64,000 nucleotides of DNA from JAIBJN01 sp963784175 (GTDB lineage: Bacteria; Actinomycetota; Thermoleophilia; Gaiellales; Gaiellaceae). Numbering within the stretch: position 1 is the stretch's first letter; each line of letters begins with the position of its first letter. The DNA lies in the NCBI GenBank assembly GCA_963784175.1, contig CAWAQJ010000024.1:21555-85554 (forward strand). The letters run 5' to 3'. Below, one piece after another: positions 61,501 to 64,000 of the stretch. Both the position numbers and the translations under genes were made by a program. The notes under the pieces were generated by a model, which worked only from the letters and a program-made list of their open reading frames with translations, made no database searches and was not told the DNA's origin.

Positions 61501-61645
61501 AGACGCAGCGTAGAGCCGCCGTCTTCCCGCCGGGATCACTCTGACGGGGGAGACGCGGCCAGTCTCCTCTTTCGGGTAGTTGAAGCCGTCCGGAGGCAGG
61601 AGCACACTCCGAGACAGGGAACTGCGGCGAAGGAGCTATGCGGCT

Positions 61646-61858
61646 ATGACGGTTCAGGTTTCCAATCCTGCGTTCGTGTACGACCTCCTGGCGTCCCTCA
61701 AGCGGGCGAACTACAGCGTCTCGCTAAGCGGGGACACGACGGTCGAGGTGAGCATCCCGCCGGCTGCGACGGTCGAGCAGGCGCGCCTCCACCTCGGCTT
61801 CTACCTCGCCAACTGGCGGGCGCGGCACCCAGGGATCGTCGCGGACATCGTTCGCTGA
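61646..61858 (+). CDS. Small protein of unknown function
   Basis: The 70-residue product (NPAFVYDLLASLKRANYSVS ... ATVEQARLHLGFYLANWRA) looks like a compact alpha-beta fold and is well balanced in composition. An AAGGAG ribosome-binding site lies about 11 nt upstream of the ATG. It diverges from ade. The 145 bp before it contain the ade-start palindrome but no recognised riboswitch. I do not know its function. Confidence 0.7.
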   Translation: MTVQVSNPAFVYDLLASLKRANYSVSLSGDTTVEVSIPPAATVEQARLHLGFYLANWRARHPGIVADIVR

Positions 61859-61880
61859 GCTGAGCGCGGTCGAGGCTTCG

Positions 61881-61886
61881 TAGAAT
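61881..61886 (+). promoter_or_regulatory. Putative -10 element of the dehydrogenase gene
   Basis: TAGAAT with exactly 7 nt to the GTG at 61894, one of the clearest leaderless arrangements in the window. Confidence 0.55.
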
Positions 61887-61893
61887 CGGCGGC

Positions 61894-62860
61894 GTGCGCG
61901 CCGCCCTGGTCACGGAGCTCGGTCGCCTGCCGGAGATCGGCGAGGCGCCCGATCCTGTTCGCGGCGAGGGCGAGGCTCTTGATCCGCGTTCTCGCCGTGC
62001 CGCTGAACCCGATCGAGATCAACGTCGGCGCCGGGCGCTTCTACGGCGGCCATCCGCCTCTCCCCTTCATCCCCGGAGGTGAGGCCGTCGGACGCGTCGT
62101 CGAGGCCGAGACGCTTGCGCCGGACACGCTCGTTTGGGCCAACGGGGCCGGGATGGGCTCGCGCCGCGACGGCGGGCTTGCCGAGCTGCTCTCGGTGCCC
62201 GAGGACGTCGTCGTGCCGCTTCCGGAGGGCGTCGATCCGGTGCTGGCCGGAGCATTCGGCGTCGCGGGTATCGCGGGATGGCTGCCGGTCGCGTATCGCG
62301 AGCCTGTGCGTGAGGGCGACGTGGTGCTCGTCCTCGGTGCGACCGGGACGGTGGGGCTCGTGGCGATGCAGGGCGCGCGCCTGCTCGGCGCTGGTCGAGT
62401 CGTGGCGGCTGGACGTCGGCCCGAGGCGCTCGAGCGGGCGAAGCGGCTCGGCGCAGATGCGGTGGTCTCGCTCGAGTCCGAGGATCTCGTCGCTGCGTTC
62501 AAGGAGGCGTGCGGCGGCGACGGGCCGACCCTCGTGATCGACCCCGTGTGGGGCGAACCGGCGGTTGCTGCTGCGACGGCGGCCGCGCCAGGCGCGCGGC
62601 TCGTCAACATCGGCCAGTCGGCGGGGCCGGCGGCGCCGTTCCTCTCGGCCGACGTCCGCGGGAAGCAGCTGAACATCCTCGGCTTCTCGAACTTCGGCAC
62701 GCCGCGCGAGGTCATGCACCGCGAGTACCTGCGGCTGCTGGAGTACGCGCGGGCCGGCGAGATCGAGGTGGAGACGAAGACGTTTCCGTTCGAGCAGGTT
62801 GCCGAGGCGTGGGAGGCGCAGGCCGAGGGCGCCGGCGCCAAGGTCGTCGTCACGCTCTAG
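61894..62860 (+). CDS. Zinc-independent alcohol dehydrogenase/quinone oxidoreductase-type protein (one frame break)
   Basis: Medium-chain dehydrogenase/reductase family. The N-terminus (MRAALVTELGRLPEIGEAP) is in one frame and the rest in another; one surplus base near 61978 in CTCTTGATC joins them (EALIRVLAVPLNPIE). The nucleotide-binding motif LGATGTVG and a following AGRRPEALERAKRLGADAVV indicate NADPH. Cysteine zinc ligands of classical alcohol dehydrogenases are absent, so it fits the quinone oxidoreductase branch. Substrate is unknown. Confidence 0.85.
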
Positions 62861-62862
62861 GC

Positions 62863-63159
62863 GTGTACGTCGTCGTCTTCCTCAGACGCGGTGAGAACGC
62901 CCAGGACGAGCAGCGGCACGATGCGGCGCACGAGGCGTTCATCGACTCGCTCATCGAGCGCCACGCGATCCTGCTCGGCGGGCCGTTCGGGAGGCCGCTG
63001 GATGATGTGGATGGCGCATACGTCCTGCCCTGTCGCAGCCTGGACGAGGCGCGCGAGATCGCGTCCCGGGATCCGCTGGTCGTCCACCGCGTCTCGCGCG
63101 CGGAGTGCATCGAGTGGCAGCTCGTCGGGATCGACGTGGACGCGATCGAGTCCACGTAG
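62863..63159 (+). CDS. YciI-like protein
   Basis: The 98-residue product follows the YciI pattern: start VYVVVFLRRG, central HEAFIDSLIERHAILLGGPFG, and a late aspartate-histidine segment ASRDPLVVHRVSRAECIEWQ. YciI is a ferredoxin-like fold of uncertain enzymatic role. The GTG at 62863 follows the dehydrogenase stop by 2 bp, so the two genes are co-transcribed. Confidence 0.85.
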   Translation: MYVVVFLRRGENAQDEQRHDAAHEAFIDSLIERHAILLGGPFGRPLDDVDGAYVLPCRSLDEAREIASRDPLVVHRVSRAECIEWQLVGIDVDAIEST

Positions 63160-63272
63160 AAGCCGCACCCCTACTGATTAAGGGGCCACCCCGGGCCACC
63201 ACCCGCTGTGGACGCTAACGGCGAAAAGCGCACCCATGGTGTCGCCGGTGTGTCGAAAGTGAGTCGATCGGC
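63160..63272. other. Gap between convergent YciI and molybdenum hydroxylase genes
   Basis: It holds a small stem-loop, CCCCT (63168-63172) pairing with AGGGG (63181-63185), that may terminate one or both transcripts. No gene is seen. Confidence 0.35.
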
Positions 63273-64000
63273 TCAGGCGAGGCCGACGATCTCGTCCGGG
63301 CGCACCGGCACGCGGACGAGGTCACGGCCCGTCGCGTCGCGGAGCGCAGCGACGATCGCCGCGGTCGAGACGACGGTCGGCGGCTCCCCCACGCCCTTGA
63401 CGCCGTACGGCGCGTCCGGCTCCGGATCCTCGACGAGCTCGGAGACGACCGGGGGCATGTCGAGCGCGGTCGGGATCAGGTAGTCGGTGAAGCTCGCGTT
63501 CGTGATCAGGCCGTCCTTCGTCTGGATCTCCTCCATGAGCGCGAGGCCGAGGCCCTGCGCGGTGCCGCCCTCGATCTGGCCGTAGACGGCCTGCGGGTTG
63601 ATCGCGCGGCCGACGTCCTGGGCGGTGCCGATCCAGACGACGCGCGTGAGGCCGAGCTCGACGTCCACCTCGGCCACGACGCGCATGGCCGAGCAGGCGA
63701 AGGCGACGTGGGCGCGGTCGCCGCCGACGATCTGGCCCGTGTCGGGGTCGAGGGGGAAGGTGCGGACGTGGCGGTAGACGCGCTCGGCGTCGATCTCGTC
63801 ACCCGGCTCGAGCGAGCCGCCGCGGCGCGCGAGCTCGCTCCTGACTTCCTGGCAGGCGAGCTGGACGGCGCCTGCGGTCATCCACGTCTGGCGTGAGGCC
63901 GAGGACGAGCCGGCGGAGGCGACGGCATCGGTCGAGTGCGGCGCGACGACGACGTTCTCGATGTCGAGCTCCGTGCGCGCGACCTGGGCCATGACGTTGA
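63273..64000 (-). CDS. Xanthine dehydrogenase-type molybdopterin-binding subunit (C-terminal part)
   Basis: The visible 240 or so residues are the end of a large molybdenum hydroxylase subunit; the gene begins beyond the window. Recognised segments are GSSSASRQTWMTAGAV, the late cofactor region GTAQDVGRAINPQAVYGQIEGGTAQGLG and the active-site region GVKGVGEPPTV, where the glutamate is catalytic. The nearby adenine deaminase would supply hypoxanthine, so xanthine dehydrogenase is the likeliest member, but other family enzymes fit too. Confidence 0.88.
   Translation of the reverse strand, partial: NVMAQVARTELDIENVVVAPHSTDAVASAGSSSASRQTWMTAGAVQLACQEVRSELARRGGSLEPGDEIDAERVYRHVRTFPLDPDTGQIVGGDRAHVAFACSAMRVVAEVDVELGLTRVVWIGTAQDVGRAINPQAVYGQIEGGTAQGLGLALMEEIQTKDGLITNASFTDYLIPTALDMPPVVSELVEDPEPDAPYGVKGVGEPPTVVSTAAIVAALRDATGRDLVRVPVRPDEIVGLA

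Overview
The window reads as a chromosomal segment of a high-GC (about 70% by eye) actinobacterium. Conserved gene clusters of that phylum are present: yceD-rpmF-plsX-acpP-rnc beside coaD and a SepIVA-like coiled-coil gene, scpA-scpB, and tyrA-aroA-cmk-plsC-der-gpsA. Gene content and order point to class Thermoleophilia (Gaiellales/Solirubrobacterales-like); that placement is an inference. No tRNA, rRNA, CRISPR array or intact insertion sequence was found.

Layout. 1-6.4 kb (minus strand): lipid and ribosome cluster (rnc, acpP, plsX, rpmF, yceD, sepIVA-like, coaD, rsmD, recG). 6.3-10.5 kb: bicupin, a REP-like intergenic element, then a fatty-acid-kinase-like set (DegV, a lone receiver protein, FakA-like kinase) and rpmB. 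10.5-17.6 kb: riboflavin genes (ribH, ribBA, a DUF3237 gene, ribE, ribD) with rpe, rsmB, fmt and def. 17.6-23.4 kb: a GlsB-like membrane protein, priA divergent from a DtxR/MntR regulator, metK and a lipoprotein. 23.4-32.6 kb: gpsA, der, plsC, cmk, aroA, tyrA, class II DAHP synthase, divergent trpS and an RDD protein. 32.5-41.3 kb: rluB, a secreted protein, a GYD protein, scpB, scpA, lgt, small genes and dnaE. 41.3-46.2 kb: EamA exporter divergent from an Lrp regulator, aminotransferase, a GGDEF-EAL protein and a small phosphatase. 46.3-51.6 kb: UvrD-HRDC helicase, KTSC protein and a TM0106-type nuclease-helicase. 52-58.3 kb: a lower-GC, probably acquired defence island (mcrC, mcrB, an unknown gene, a C5-cytosine methyltransferase, vsr, a YaaC-like gene). 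58.6-64 kb: NERD-like membrane protein, an adenine deaminase carrying an N-terminal MshEN-type domain, a small protein, a zinc-less alcohol dehydrogenase homologue, a YciI protein and the end of a molybdenum hydroxylase, so purine catabolism is represented.

Four properties run through the window. (1) More than twenty genes have a TANNNT-like hexamer ending 6-12 nt upstream of the start codon, the arrangement expected for leaderless or nearly leaderless mRNAs. (2) Five convergent gene pairs share one CTAG, each gene stopping with TAG on its own strand. (3) At least twenty single-base frame breaks interrupt genes that should be intact, including dnaE, priA, tyrA and scpB; this looks like residual indel error in the assembly rather than gene decay. 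Coordinates given for such genes span the whole reconstructed gene. (4) Same-strand neighbours often overlap by ATGA or GTGA, implying translational coupling.

The most interesting candidates are the MshEN-adenine deaminase fusion (a possible c-di-GMP-controlled purine enzyme), the methyltransferase/McrBC locus in which the McrB DNA-recognition region appears to be a separate protein, and the receiver protein lodged between the FakA-like and DegV genes.
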